DNA of 13,424 bases from Acidobacteriaceae bacterium (lineage in GTDB: Bacteria; Acidobacteriota; Terriglobia; Terriglobales; Acidobacteriaceae): assembly GCA_027364815.1 (NCBI GenBank), contig DAHXOQ010000045.1, positions 1 through 13,424 on the forward strand, written 5' to 3'. The notes beneath the pieces were generated by a model. That model worked only from the letters and a program-made list of their open reading frames with translations. It was not told the origin of the DNA and did not search any database. The translations under genes and the position numbers were made by a program. This document shows, piece by piece, positions 6,645 through 13,424 of the stretch (position 1 is its first letter; each line of letters begins with the position of its first letter).

Positions 6645-6678
6645 TCATGCCCGCATCTATACATCGAAGCGGGCATGA
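6645..6678. terminator. Inverted repeat between convergent vapC and SRPBCC genes
   Basis: TCATGCCCGC (6645-6654) and GCGGGCATGA (6669-6678) form a perfect 10-bp stem with a 14-nt loop. It sits 58 nt after vapC and 23 nt after the stop of the opposing SRPBCC gene. The position suits a bidirectional terminator, but neither side has a good T-tract immediately after the stem, so efficiency is uncertain. Confidence 0.5.
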
Positions 6679-6700
6679 CATTCCACTGAACGGTACCTTC

Positions 6701-7210
6701 TTATTTTCCTTGCACCATCTCAGCAAGAAACGCAGCCATTTTATCGAGACCCTGCGTCCAGCCTTCATATTGGCCGCTGCTCTTTGCGCTCTCCATCGGT
6801 TCATTTCCGTAGAGTGTGAATTTGGTCTTGCCGTTTCCTAAATCCTCAAACGTCACCATATCGTGCACTCCGTCAATGGCCTCATGGGTGATCCCCATCG
6901 TCGCAGGGGCAACCATGTTTCCCTCTGCGTCGGAAAAGAATTGCGAGTAAACAATCTTCTCGAGGGGAACTATCTCGAAGTACTCGCCTGCACCCCAGAA
7001 CTCCTGACCATCCGGCGTTCTCATGCAATAGTGAAATTTTCCCCCCACGCGAAAATCAATCTTGTAAACGGGAGTTGAAAATCCCTTCGGTCCCATCCAC
7101 TGCTTCACGTATTTTGGGTCAGTCCACGCTTTCCAAACCAGCTCGCGTGGGGCATCAAAAATCCTGGTAATCATCAACTGTTCCACAACATTACCTTCCT
7201 GTTTTGTCAT
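6701..7210 (-). CDS. SRPBCC / AHSA1-like domain protein
   Basis: A 169-residue START/Bet v1-type (SRPBCC superfamily, activator of Hsp90 ATPase 1-like) protein with a predicted hydrophobic ligand pocket. Family features are ITRIFDAPRELVWKAWTDPK (14-33), QWMGPKGFSTP, the strands around FRVGGKFHYCMRTPDG and EYFEIVPLEKIVYSQFF, and the C-terminal helix EGWTQGLDKMAAFLAEM. The start is supported by GGAGGT 5 nt upstream on the minus strand. It overlaps the end of the upstream ArsR gene by 20 nt, so the two are one translationally coupled operon. ArsR plus SRPBCC pairs are common in soil bacteria, but the ligand is usually unknown and none can be named here. Confidence 0.93.
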   Translation of the reverse strand: MTKQEGNVVEQLMITRIFDAPRELVWKAWTDPKYVKQWMGPKGFSTPVYKIDFRVGGKFHYCMRTPDGQEFWGAGEYFEIVPLEKIVYSQFFSDAEGNMVAPATMGITHEAIDGVHDMVTFEDLGNGKTKFTLYGNEPMESAKSSGQYEGWTQGLDKMAAFLAEMVQGK

Positions 7211-7544
7211 TTTTGACCTCCGTCTTTTTCATTTCTTGTAACACCACTTCCAACTTGTCCAAACGCTCTTCCCAGAAACGTCGATAATTCAACGCCCAGT
7301 CAGCTACCAACTTGATCGTCTCCGGCCTCAGTGTGCACACACTCTCACGTCCGCGCTTCGTTTTTATAACAATCTTTGCGCGCACCAGATACGCAATATG
7401 TTTTGAGATCATCTGCTGCGAGAGTTCAAACGGCTCCGTCAATTCATGCACAGATTCCGGCCCGCGCGAAAGCCGCAAGATCATCGCCCGCCGGGTCGGG
7501 TCAGACAAAGCCGCAAAAGTTGTACCTAATCTATCCACAACCAT
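7191..7544 (-). CDS. ArsR-family winged-helix transcriptional regulator
   Basis: A 117-residue ArsR/SmtB-type repressor. The opening LGTTFAALSDPTRRAMILRL (6-25) and the recognition region ELTEPFELSQQMISKHIAYL (34-53) are characteristic. The wing is KTKRGRESVCTLRPE. The ELCVCDL metal-binding motif of arsenic/cadmium sensors is absent (VHELTEPF stands in its place), so a non-metal signal is likely. The following SRPBCC gene overlaps it, which suggests the regulator controls its own operon. No good ribosome site precedes ATG 7544, and the start codon lies inside a 24-bp near-palindrome that is a good candidate for its own operator. Confidence 0.93.
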   Translation of the reverse strand: MVVDRLGTTFAALSDPTRRAMILRLSRGPESVHELTEPFELSQQMISKHIAYLVRAKIVIKTKRGRESVCTLRPETIKLVADWALNYRRFWEERLDKLEVVLQEMKKTEVKNDKTGR

Positions 7545-7556
7545 ATGGTAGTGGAT
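7533..7556. promoter_or_regulatory. 24-bp near-perfect palindrome over the arsR start codon, putative ArsR operator
   Basis: The half ATCCACAACCAT (7533-7544) is followed directly by ATGGTAGTGGAT (7545-7556). Eleven of twelve base pairs are symmetrical; the only mismatch is A7539/A7550. The dyad axis lies at the first base of the minus-strand start codon. The length and symmetry fit a dimeric winged-helix repressor. A perfect -35 hexamer TTGACA lies at 7572-7567 (minus strand), so a bound repressor would cover the downstream side of the promoter. Confidence 0.6.
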
Positions 7557-7572
7557 TATCGGTAAATGTCAA
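7545..7572 (-). promoter_or_regulatory. Candidate promoter of the arsR-SRPBCC operon
   Basis: On the minus strand TTGACA (7572-7567) is followed after 16 bp by TACCAT (7550-7545), which matches the -10 consensus at four of six positions. The alternative -10 GATAAT (7560-7555) is a better box but too close to TTGACA. With TACCAT, transcription would start at or inside the beginning of the gene, implying a very short or absent leader. The start site is therefore uncertain. Confidence 0.35.
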
Positions 7573-7773
7573 GTGCAAAATTCTGTTCTTCTACATTCTT
7601 GAATCCTGTTTCACAGAGCTGCTCCCACTACCTCATCAACCCATAAGGAATAGTTAGTGCGAATCCAATTACTTTCTAGTTCACGCTGCAAAAATTATTA
7701 TCTTGAATCGGAAGATAGGAATGGCGGTCGTACTTATCAAACAACCTGAGACGTGAATGTATTGGAAAGAGTC

Positions 7774-7795
7774 AGGCCGCCCTTGCGGGCGGCCT
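7774..7795 (-). terminator. GC-rich terminator hairpin after the radical SAM gene
   Basis: AGGCCGCCC (7774-7782) pairs with GGGCGGCCT (7787-7795) around a TTGC loop. It begins 29 nt after the radical SAM stop codon on the minus strand. On that strand the stem is followed by GACTCTTTCC, a modest pyrimidine-rich tail. This is the strongest stem in the window and well placed to end the minus-strand transcript. Confidence 0.7.
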
Positions 7796-7823
7796 TGGTG
7801 TGTTGTGCTGAAGGTGTGGATAC

Positions 7824-9939
7824 TTAGTCGCCGGAGACGGGCTCGGAGACTTCCTGCTTGACGGGCTTGGCTGGAGCGATGGAGGTGATGGGGACGATGC
7901 CTTCGACCGGCTTCTCGCCGAGGACGTGCTCGCGGTAGAGCTTGGCCATGCGGGCATTTTCAGCGGCGTCCATTACCTTCTCGGTGTTTGATTTCAGATC
8001 GCGGGCGCGGATTTTTTCTTCGCGAGCGTTCTTTGCGATGCCGAGTTCGTCGAGCGTGTGGTTGGCTTCGGAGTTGACGTGATCCATCTGGAGAGTCATA
8101 TCGTGGCCAACGTGAGGCATGCCGACCTTTTTGCCGCCAGCGAAGATCTCGTGACGACCGTGCTCCTCGTACCACTTGGTCAGCGTGGCGGTCATGTGCA
8201 TCTTCTCGATGATGTTGCGCCAGCCGATGCCGGTGTTGTAAGCACAGAAGCTGATTTCTCCCTCTTGTGTTGCGTAAGGGATGATGCACTGCTCAGTGCG
8301 GCGGAAGTCGTAGTTGAAGAGATCCTGGAACCACATGCCGGCGATGAAGAGGAAGTTCCAACGGTCTTCGCGGCGCTTCTTGATGTCTTCCATGGTGCGG
8401 TCGCCGGAGACCTTGCCGTAATCTTTGCCGGTGGCGTTGAATGTCTTGTCCATCTTCTTGAACATGTCAGTGATCTTGAAGTGGGTGGGCGCCATGAAGG
8501 GATCGTAATTGCGCATGAGTGCGAGCGCCATGCCGAAGATGGAGAGGAATTTTCCGCGGGCAGCGTCGTTGATCTTGGCGATATCCTTGGATGCCTTGTC
8601 CATATTTGAGGAAGGCGGTGACGGGAACGGCTTCCTTGGTTTCCTTGTCAATCATGACGGCCATGCCGATGCCGCAGTTTGGATGACAGCCACAGGAGAG
8701 CGCGCCCCAATCGGCGGCGGGCCCGTGAATGAGGTCAGCCCAATCAGAGAAGGTGCTCATGAAGCTGATCGGGAACCAATCGCGGACTAGATCGCCCATT
8801 CCGGTTTGCGTCTTGACGTCTTTTGCCATGTGGGAGAGGGTGTAGCGCTGGGCGAGACGACGCTCTTCGCTGATGTCCTCATCGCGGCCGGTGAAGCTGA
8901 CCGGCTGGAAGCTGAGGAAGTTGATTTTCTTGGGGTTGTCGAGGGCGAACTGGATGATGCGTCCAACCTGCTCGTTGTTGATGCCGTTGATGATGGTGGT
9001 GACGGGAACGATGTCAACGCCGGCTTCGTAGAGATTGTTGATGGCCTGAAGCTTGACGTCAAAAAGATTGCCGACTTTGCGGTGCGAGTTGGCTGCGTTA
9101 CCGATGCCATCGAATTGAAGGTAAACGTAGCGGAGTCCTGCTTCAGCGGCGGCGCGGCAAAGTTCTTTGCTCTTGGCGAATTCAATGCCGTTGGATGCGG
9201 CCTGGACGCTGTTATAACCAACCTTGCGCGCATAGGCGACGGCGTCGAGGAAGTAGGGTGAAAGCGTCGGCTCACCACCGGAGAATTGAACGCTCATCTG
9301 GCGCTTGGGCTTGACGGTGATGGCGTTGTCGAGCATGGTCTTGATCTCGTCCCAGGTGAGCTCGTGAACGAAACCAACCTGGTTGGCATCCATGAAGCAG
9401 GGGTCGCACATCATGTTGCAACGGTTCGTGAGATCGATGGTGAGAACGGAGCCGCGGCCGTGAGTTACGGTGGAGGTGCCGTGGTGATGGAGATTCTTGT
9501 CGCCTTCGCCGTGGGCGCGAACATCGCGGCCGGGGAAACTCTCTTCCAGGTGCTTGAAGAAGGGCGCGTCGATGGACATGAGATCTTCAAAGTGGCCGTG
9601 CTTGGGGCAATCCTTAACCATGAGGATCTGGCCGTCGCGCTCGATGATCTGGGCCTTGATTTCGCCGACCTTCTCATTGAGGAGAACTTCGTGGGGGAGT
9701 TTGCCATCGAGAATCTGCTGACGAATCTCAGGAACGCACTTGGGGCAGAGGGAATCGGTAGTACGTGGCCAGCCGAGGGGTGGCTTTTCTTTCTGCCAGC
9801 TCTTCTGGAGGGGTATATCGGACCACTTGGGGGCGAAGCCGGGGTTGGGGCTGATGCGATTCAAACGCTCGAAGACCGCCCAAACGCCCTTTGCGGCGTA
9901 AACACCAACCTGCTCAACGTACTTGATTGCTTTTGCCAT
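7824..9939 (-). CDS. Radical SAM enzyme, tetraether/membrane-spanning lipid synthase-like (Tes/Mss-like), with one frameshift
   Basis: Two overlapping minus-strand frames together encode one protein of about 704 residues. The 5' part (9939 to about 8608, residues 1-444) has a rubredoxin-like CPKC (65-68) plus CPKHGHFE (111-118), the radical SAM cluster motif CNMMCDPC (174-181) and GGEPT (221-225). A further cysteine group, CGCHPNC (416-422), follows. The 3' part resumes at ATG 8603 in the +1 frame, with FLFIAGMWFQDLFNYD and QCIIPYATQEGEISFCAYNT, probably another cluster site. This layout (rubredoxin-like iron plus several 4Fe-4S sites) is that described for archaeal Tes, which joins lipid chain ends. 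A similar role in bacterial membrane-spanning lipids is inferred. Removing one A at 8605-8607 restores the expected TAFLN-MDKASKDI junction. AGAGGAG lies 9 nt before ATG 9939. Family fit is good; the precise reaction is less certain. Confidence 0.75.
8605..8607 (-). other. Single-base frameshift site in the radical SAM gene
   Basis: On the minus strand the reading is TTC CTC AAA TAT GGA. The upstream frame continues into a non-family, arginine-rich tail, while the recognisable family sequence continues one base further on, as ATG GAC AAG. Loss of one A from the AAA run gives TTC CTC AAT ATG GAC and a continuous protein. No ribosome site precedes ATG 8603, so a separate second gene is unlikely. 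A sequencing or assembly error, a genuine disrupting mutation, or recoding are all possible. Confidence 0.8.
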
Positions 9940-10007
9940 GATTTGAAACTCCTCTAGAGGGGATTTTTGTAAAGTCGCCGCAGCTAGCTTGAATGCCCGG
10001 CCAGAAA

Positions 10008-10033
10008 CCCCAAAATTTCTGCAATTTTAGGGG
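10008..10033. other. Imperfect inverted repeat in the leader region of the radical SAM gene
   Basis: CCCCAAAATT (10008-10017) pairs with AATTTTAGGGG (10023-10033), with one bulged base and a 5-nt loop. It lies about 70 nt upstream of the radical SAM start and 134 nt beyond the stop of the preceding minus-strand gene. It could be a weak terminator for that gene or a leader structure; no clear T-tract follows on the minus strand. A separate perfect 10-bp palindrome, CCTCTAGAGG, lies at 9951-9960 and contains the radical SAM ribosome site. Confidence 0.35.
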
Positions 10034-10166
10034 CATAAATCTCCATTACGAGAGTAATTGCAAGTGATTGTCCAGACAAAGGAAGAGCAGTGAATGGGGA
10101 AAAAGGTAGGGTGAACGGCGCAAATCGGAAGGGAGCAGCGTGGCTAGCTACTGTGTTTTCTTTAGG

Positions 10167-11090
10167 TTACTGGCTGGTCTGATTGGTTTTGGCGACCTGG
10201 TTGATGATGCTTTGAATGAGCACGTCTTTGACGTGGATGCGCCGGGCAATGTCAGGGAGGAACTCGGTAATGATGTTGTCGATAGGAGCCGTGGCGAGGC
10301 TGATGCCGTAACGCTGAGCGCTGGCGGGAAGGTTGGTCTGCTGGGCTGGGACGTAGAGATTTGAGATCTCGATGTCAATGGCATTGCCAATAAGGTTGGA
10401 GTAGTTTGGCATGCCGCGGCCATTGTCCCCAACGGTCCAGAGGACCTGCAAGGCAGAGTGAAAGATGCGTCGCCTGATGGTTGCCTTGGGCATGCGGTGG
10501 TAGTGCGGGTCCTGATGGAAAAGGGAAGGAACCAGGAAGGTGTTGAAGAATTGGTCGGTCATATCCTGCGTGAAGCTGACGCCTACGTTACGAGCAAAGC
10601 CGGGCATGCCGGGACCATAAGGAGAATGCGAGTCGATGGCGACGCTGAGGCCGGATTGGCCGAGGATGGTGATGCCGTTGAATGGGTCAAAGAGATTGCG
10701 CAGTGCGAGGCGGGCTTTTTCATCTGGCGAGAGGGGTTTGACTTCAGGGCCGGTAAGGAAGCGGGCAAACCAATTAACGGGCGCGACAATCGGCGTAATG
10801 ACGGGAACAATAACGGGTGAGAGAGGCCCGCATGGCTTGGGAATTTCGTCAAAGGAATAGCTGGAGGCGAGTACGCTGTTTGCGCCTAACTGCCTGGCGT
10901 GCTCGTGGCTATGCAGATTTTCAAAGAGGAGATTGAAGCAGGGCTTTTGAGTGGGTTTTTGGGCGGGTGAGGCGGAATCAGATGGAGTGGGAGAATTCGG
11001 CGACTGGGCATGGAGGGATTTTGCTGCCGGGGCGAGCAGGAGTAGCGTGAGCGCAAGAGTTGAGATGTGCGATGGGCGCTGATTCATCAT
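10167..11090 (-). CDS. Exported protein of unknown function, acidobacterial type
   Basis: A 307-residue protein with a Sec signal peptide at residues 1-28 (hydrophobic core TLALTLLLLAPAA, likely cleavage after SLHA). A proline/serine-rich linker (30-50) and a proline- and valine-rich stretch (87-105) follow. The C-terminal half carries FLVPSLFHQDPHYHRMPKAT (185-204) and NYSNLIGNAIDIEISNLYVP (229-248). These resemble motifs I recall from a large family of uncharacterised acidobacterial exported proteins, with an HQDPRYFR core followed by NYSEILGN. No enzymatic motif is recognised. The frame is open upstream to 11249, but that start would put a long non-signal extension before the signal peptide and overlap the divergent gene, so ATG 11090 (or the adjacent ATG 11087) is preferred. 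No clear ribosome site is present. Confidence 0.8.
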   Translation of the reverse strand: MMNQRPSHISTLALTLLLLAPAAKSLHAQSPNSPTPSDSASPAQKPTQKPCFNLLFENLHSHEHARQLGANSVLASSYSFDEIPKPCGPLSPVIVPVITPIVAPVNWFARFLTGPEVKPLSPDEKARLALRNLFDPFNGITILGQSGLSVAIDSHSPYGPGMPGFARNVGVSFTQDMTDQFFNTFLVPSLFHQDPHYHRMPKATIRRRIFHSALQVLWTVGDNGRGMPNYSNLIGNAIDIEISNLYVPAQQTNLPASAQRYGISLATAPIDNIITEFLPDIARRIHVKDVLIQSIINQVAKTNQTSQ

Positions 11091-11315
11091 CGAATTAGAC
11101 GGCTGAATTGCGAGATGCGTTGGACGGAAAAGAAAATCTGGCAATGCGCAATTATAGCCAAGATAAAAAGAGAGTACGGAGAGTGAGGATAAATACGTGA
11201 AGCTTGAAAATTGTCTTTGGTTATCAGATGCGGCACACTGCGGACGCAATCTCAGCAGATGCGATTGACTCCTTGTGCTGCGATCAAGAGACTTGAGTGT
11301 GAGGGAGTTTATTTG

Positions 11316-12104
11316 TTGAAGCGGTCAATGCGGGTTAAAGAAAATTGGTGGCGTGTTGGAGCGCCGGGAATCTGTGCGCTCGCAATTGCGATTGCGCTGG
11401 CCGGGTGCGGACATAAGAAGCAGCAACAGTATGAGCCGCCTCCCCCGCCGCTTGAGCCCGAAAAACAAGCCACGACGAAACCAAATCAGCAAAACCTGCC
11501 GGCAACGGGTGAGCCTGCGGCGGTGAGTGATGAGGACCGGAAATTTGTGCGCACGCATACACCGATTTACACCGAAGAGGGATATGCGACGTGGTATACA
11601 GCGGCGAAGGGAAGACACTCGGCGAATGGAGATTTGTTTGACGACAATACGTTGACAGCGGCGCACAGGACGCTGCCGATGGGAACGTTGATACTGGTGA
11701 CGAATTTGAAGACGGGTCAATCGGCGATTCTGCGCATTACGGATCGCGGACCGTTTGTGGAGGGAAGGATTCTGGATCTGACGAAAGCGGCGGCAAGAGC
11801 GGTGGGAACTTATCGCGAGGGGCTGTCGCATGTGCGGCTGGATGTTTACCAGACACCGAAGCCGATTCATTCTGGTGGGAAGTGGTGCGTGCAGATTGGG
11901 GCATTCAAGAGCGAGCGGGAAGCGATCAAGCTAAAGGAACAGTTGATTAAAAAATATCCGGATGCAAAGGTGATTGAGTTTTCAGGCGAGGCGAGTTACT
12001 GGGTGAGGATCAGACCGGCGGAGGGAAATCGTAAAGTGGCGGAGAGTATTGCGGCGCGATTGAAGCCGGTTGAGGGTGAGGCGTATTTAACGAGGCTGGA
12101 TTAA
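11316..12104 (+). CDS. rlpA: RlpA-type septal ring lytic transglycosylase lipoprotein (DPBB + SPOR)
   Basis: RlpA cleaves denuded peptidoglycan glycan strands at the septum. The 262-residue form has a lipoprotein signal, with LAG-C at 28-31 (lipidated C31), and a proline-rich linker (PPPPPLEPEK). The double-psi beta-barrel domain spans about 85-178, with GYATWYTAAKGRHSANGDLF, LTAAHRTLPMGT and ITDRGPF. The SPOR domain follows at 188-250 (KWCVQIGAFKSEREAIKLKE). Against the catalytic residues I recall for Pseudomonas RlpA, D109, H117 and D143 are retained with the same spacing, while the usual Glu is Asp (D106). TTG 11316 is preferred: GAGGGAG at 11301-11307 lies 8 nt upstream. ATG 11328 would also keep the signal peptide but lies 20 nt from that site. 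The gene is divergent from the exported protein gene. Confidence 0.9.
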   Translation: MKRSMRVKENWWRVGAPGICALAIAIALAGCGHKKQQQYEPPPPPLEPEKQATTKPNQQNLPATGEPAAVSDEDRKFVRTHTPIYTEEGYATWYTAAKGRHSANGDLFDDNTLTAAHRTLPMGTLILVTNLKTGQSAILRITDRGPFVEGRILDLTKAAARAVGTYREGLSHVRLDVYQTPKPIHSGGKWCVQIGAFKSEREAIKLKEQLIKKYPDAKVIEFSGEASYWVRIRPAEGNRKVAESIAARLKPVEGEAYLTRLD

Positions 12105-12130
12105 ACTGCTGCCACTACGACTCGTCTTTG

Positions 12131-12136
12131 TACAAT
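12131..12136 (+). promoter_or_regulatory. Candidate -10 box for a leaderless racemase transcript
   Basis: TACAAT matches the sigma70 -10 consensus at five of six positions. It ends 6 nt before ATG 12143, which would place the transcription start at or next to the A of the ATG. No good -35 hexamer is seen 16-18 bp upstream (the bases there read about ACTGCT). Support is therefore the -10 box and the lack of a ribosome site only. Confidence 0.35.
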
Positions 12137-12142
12137 CAGTTC

Positions 12143-12835
12143 ATGCCCGGACATATTGGAATCGTTGCCTGTTCTGCTGAGGGCGCATCTCTCTGCTACC
12201 GCACTATCTGTGTAGAAGGTGCGCAGTTTATGGGTATGCATAATCACCCTGAAGTTTCCATGCATACGCACGCGCTTGCTGAATATATGAAGTTCATCAA
12301 GTGCAACGATTGGTCAGGCGTGGCTGATTTGATGCTCGATTCGGCTCATAAATTGGCAAAAAGTGGCGCCACTTTTCTCATTTGCCCGGACAACACCATC
12401 CATCAGGCGCTTCATTTTATCCAGCAGCAATCTCCATTGCCCTGGCTGCACATTGCCGAGGTAGTAGCAGCACACGCTGTCGAACGAGGATTCCGACTCA
12501 TTGCATTGACGGGGACATGCTGGCTTGTCGAGAGCGATGTCTATCCGGAAAAATTCTCCGCTGTGGGTATTGAATTTCTGCGTCCAGCCGCCGAAGAGCG
12601 CAACGAAATCAACCGCATTATTATGGATGAGTTGGTTCAAGGCGTTTTCCGTGTGGAATCAATTGCTGTCTTTCAGCGCATTATCGAACGCACAAAGAAG
12701 GAAGGCTGCGACGCGGTCTTACTTGGCTGTACTGAGATTCCATTGATTATCAATGATGCGAATTCAAGTCTTCCGACACTGGATTCAACGCGCTTGCTGG
12801 CACGCGCAGCGCTAAGACATGCCATGCGTGAATAG
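12143..12835 (+). CDS. Aspartate/glutamate racemase superfamily protein
   Basis: A 230-residue member of the two-lobed Asp/Glu/hydantoin racemase superfamily. These enzymes invert the alpha carbon of amino acids using two opposing residues, normally both cysteines. Visible motifs are IGIVACSAEGASLCY at the N-terminus, LICPDNTIHQAL (79-90), and AVLLGCTEIPLII (191-203) with the conserved C196. The first catalytic position, Cys in PCNTAH-type racemases and Thr in YgeA-type ones, is Asp here (D83 in CPDNT). The substrate is therefore uncertain. ATG 12143 has no ribosome site; TACAAT at 12131-12136 lies 6 nt before it, so the message may be leaderless. A TTG at 12128 would add five residues and lacks support. 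It lies 38 nt after rlpA. Confidence 0.85.
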   Translation: MPGHIGIVACSAEGASLCYRTICVEGAQFMGMHNHPEVSMHTHALAEYMKFIKCNDWSGVADLMLDSAHKLAKSGATFLICPDNTIHQALHFIQQQSPLPWLHIAEVVAAHAVERGFRLIALTGTCWLVESDVYPEKFSAVGIEFLRPAAEERNEINRIIMDELVQGVFRVESIAVFQRIIERTKKEGCDAVLLGCTEIPLIINDANSSLPTLDSTRLLARAALRHAMRE

Positions 12836-12883
12836 AATTCGCGTTGTGCTTTTTCACATTCAAGCGCATTGAAATCCAAATGG

Positions 12884-13424
12884 CTAATCCGATGGCGGCG
12901 GATAGTAGGGAAGTTTTTCGTTCTTGTCGTTGGCGCGTTTGATGGTGGCGTCGTCAAAGAGGAGCGCCGGAGCAAGAACAGACTGCGCGATGTTGCCGAG
13001 GGCGTTGTTGGCGAAGAGGTCTTTACCCGCGGCGACGATGCCGGAACGCAGGGCGCGCAGGTCAACGTCTTCCAACTTTGCGCCGCGAACTAATGTGCGC
13101 TTGCCGTCGAGCGTGACCTTGTAAAGCAGACGCGGCTTCATGCCGCCGGAAATTGCAGCGACAACGTAGACATTTTCGAGGCCACGGTCTTTGGCCTGGT
13201 CGAGAAGTTTTTGATTGAGCTGGGCTTCGGTGAGTCCATTCTTTGCTGTAATCATCAGCACGCCTATGCTTGGATGAGGCTCAGCGAAAAGACCTGCGCG
13301 GCCGTGACCGTTGGAGCCGGGAAAATCTTTCACGGGTTGACGACCGACGAGGTAGTTGATGAGTTTGCCGTTCTTGATAAGTTCGACGGATTGCGCCTGA
13401 AGACCTTCCTGGTCGATTGTGTAT
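12884..13424 (-). CDS. TldD/PmbA-family (peptidase U62) protein, C-terminal part (start outside window)
   Basis: The frame stays open to the window edge, so about 179 C-terminal residues are visible. An internal GTG at 13333 could be mistaken for a start, but the sequence upstream of it reads IDQEGLQAQSVELIKNGKLI then NYLVGRQPV, which is clearly part of the domain. TldD and PmbA form metalloprotease complexes that act on unfolded or modified peptides such as microcin precursors. Visible family features are the EG..A..V.LI.nG.L strand pair, SNGHGR after it, and the C-terminal barrel with VYVVAAISGGMKPRLLYKVT. The catalytic HExxxH motif would lie upstream. The tail ends in PYYPPPSD. Whether it is the TldD or PmbA subunit cannot be told. 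It converges on the racemase gene with a 48-nt gap and no clear terminator. Confidence 0.85.
   Translation of the reverse strand, partial: YTIDQEGLQAQSVELIKNGKLINYLVGRQPVKDFPGSNGHGRAGLFAEPHPSIGVLMITAKNGLTEAQLNQKLLDQAKDRGLENVYVVAAISGGMKPRLLYKVTLDGKRTLVRGAKLEDVDLRALRSGIVAAGKDLFANNALGNIAQSVLAPALLFDDATIKRANDKNEKLPYYPPPSD

Noticed and set aside
8467..8603. Read-through tail of the 5' radical SAM frame after residue 444 as genuine protein
   Set aside because: The tail is arginine/histidine-rich with no family match, and the conserved sequence continues in the neighbouring frame.
8058..9957. Long plus-strand open frames (8058-8609, 8806-9261 and 9286-9957) opposite the radical SAM gene
   Set aside because: They run antisense to a gene with clear cysteine motifs. 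Their composition (valine-, glycine-, aspartate- and glutamate-rich low-complexity) is that of complementary-strand shadows, and no ribosome sites support them.
10167..11249. 360-residue version of the exported protein starting at 11249
   Set aside because: It would place 53 residues before a classical signal peptide and overlap the upstream region of the divergent rlpA gene; the start at 11090 gives a normal signal peptide.
12884..13333. A complete 149-residue gene starting at GTG 13333
   Set aside because: The sequence upstream of GTG in the same frame is clearly TldD/PmbA domain sequence up to the window edge, so the gene is partial rather than short.

Overview
The window looks like chromosomal DNA from an Acidobacteriota (Terriglobia/Acidobacteriaceae-like) bacterium. 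This is inferred from moderately GC-rich genes, a parA-parB pair, an exported protein with the HQDP.Y.R signature that I associate with acidobacterial genomes, and a large Tes-like radical SAM enzyme of the kind linked to membrane-spanning lipids. No rRNA, tRNA, CRISPR array or transposase was found.

Layout. (1) 1-1451: the 3' end of parA, then parB, for chromosome segregation. A strong hairpin lies downstream of parB, and a 475-bp AT-rich gap follows. (2) 1927-3574: a sulfide:quinone oxidoreductase-type flavoprotein followed 28 nt later by a 55-aa basic, hydrophobic small protein with its own strong Shine-Dalgarno sequence. (3) 3591-6587: the accessory module. Four tandem 15-bp units built on the dyad GTAT-N-ATAC run into the start codon of a P-loop ATPase. 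Then come a markedly AT-rich SIR2-like gene (10-nt gap), a Phd/YefM-type antitoxin (4-nt gap) and a VapC/PIN toxin (13-nt overlap). All four genes read in the same direction and probably form one transcript. (4) 6701-7544 (minus): an ArsR repressor and an SRPBCC/AHSA1 protein, overlapping by 20 nt, with a near-perfect 24-bp palindrome across the arsR start codon. (5) 7824-9939 (minus): a radical SAM protein with rubredoxin-like and auxiliary cluster motifs, split by a one-base frameshift near 8605-8607. (6) 10167-11090 (minus): a secreted protein of unknown function. (7) 11316-12835 (plus): an RlpA-type lipoprotein with a SPOR domain, then an aspartate/glutamate racemase superfamily protein. 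(8) 12884-end (minus): the C-terminal part of a TldD/PmbA-type protein.

The best candidate for an undescribed system is region 3. An ATPase with a C-terminal winged-helix-like segment is paired with a SIR2-like (predicted NAD-consuming) protein, under an unusual repeat operator and followed by a toxin-antitoxin pair. This resembles the sensor-plus-NADase logic of known antiphage systems, but I do not recognise this exact combination. Secondary points of interest are the missed 55-aa partner of the SQR gene, the frameshifted Tes-like enzyme, and the arsR start-codon palindrome.
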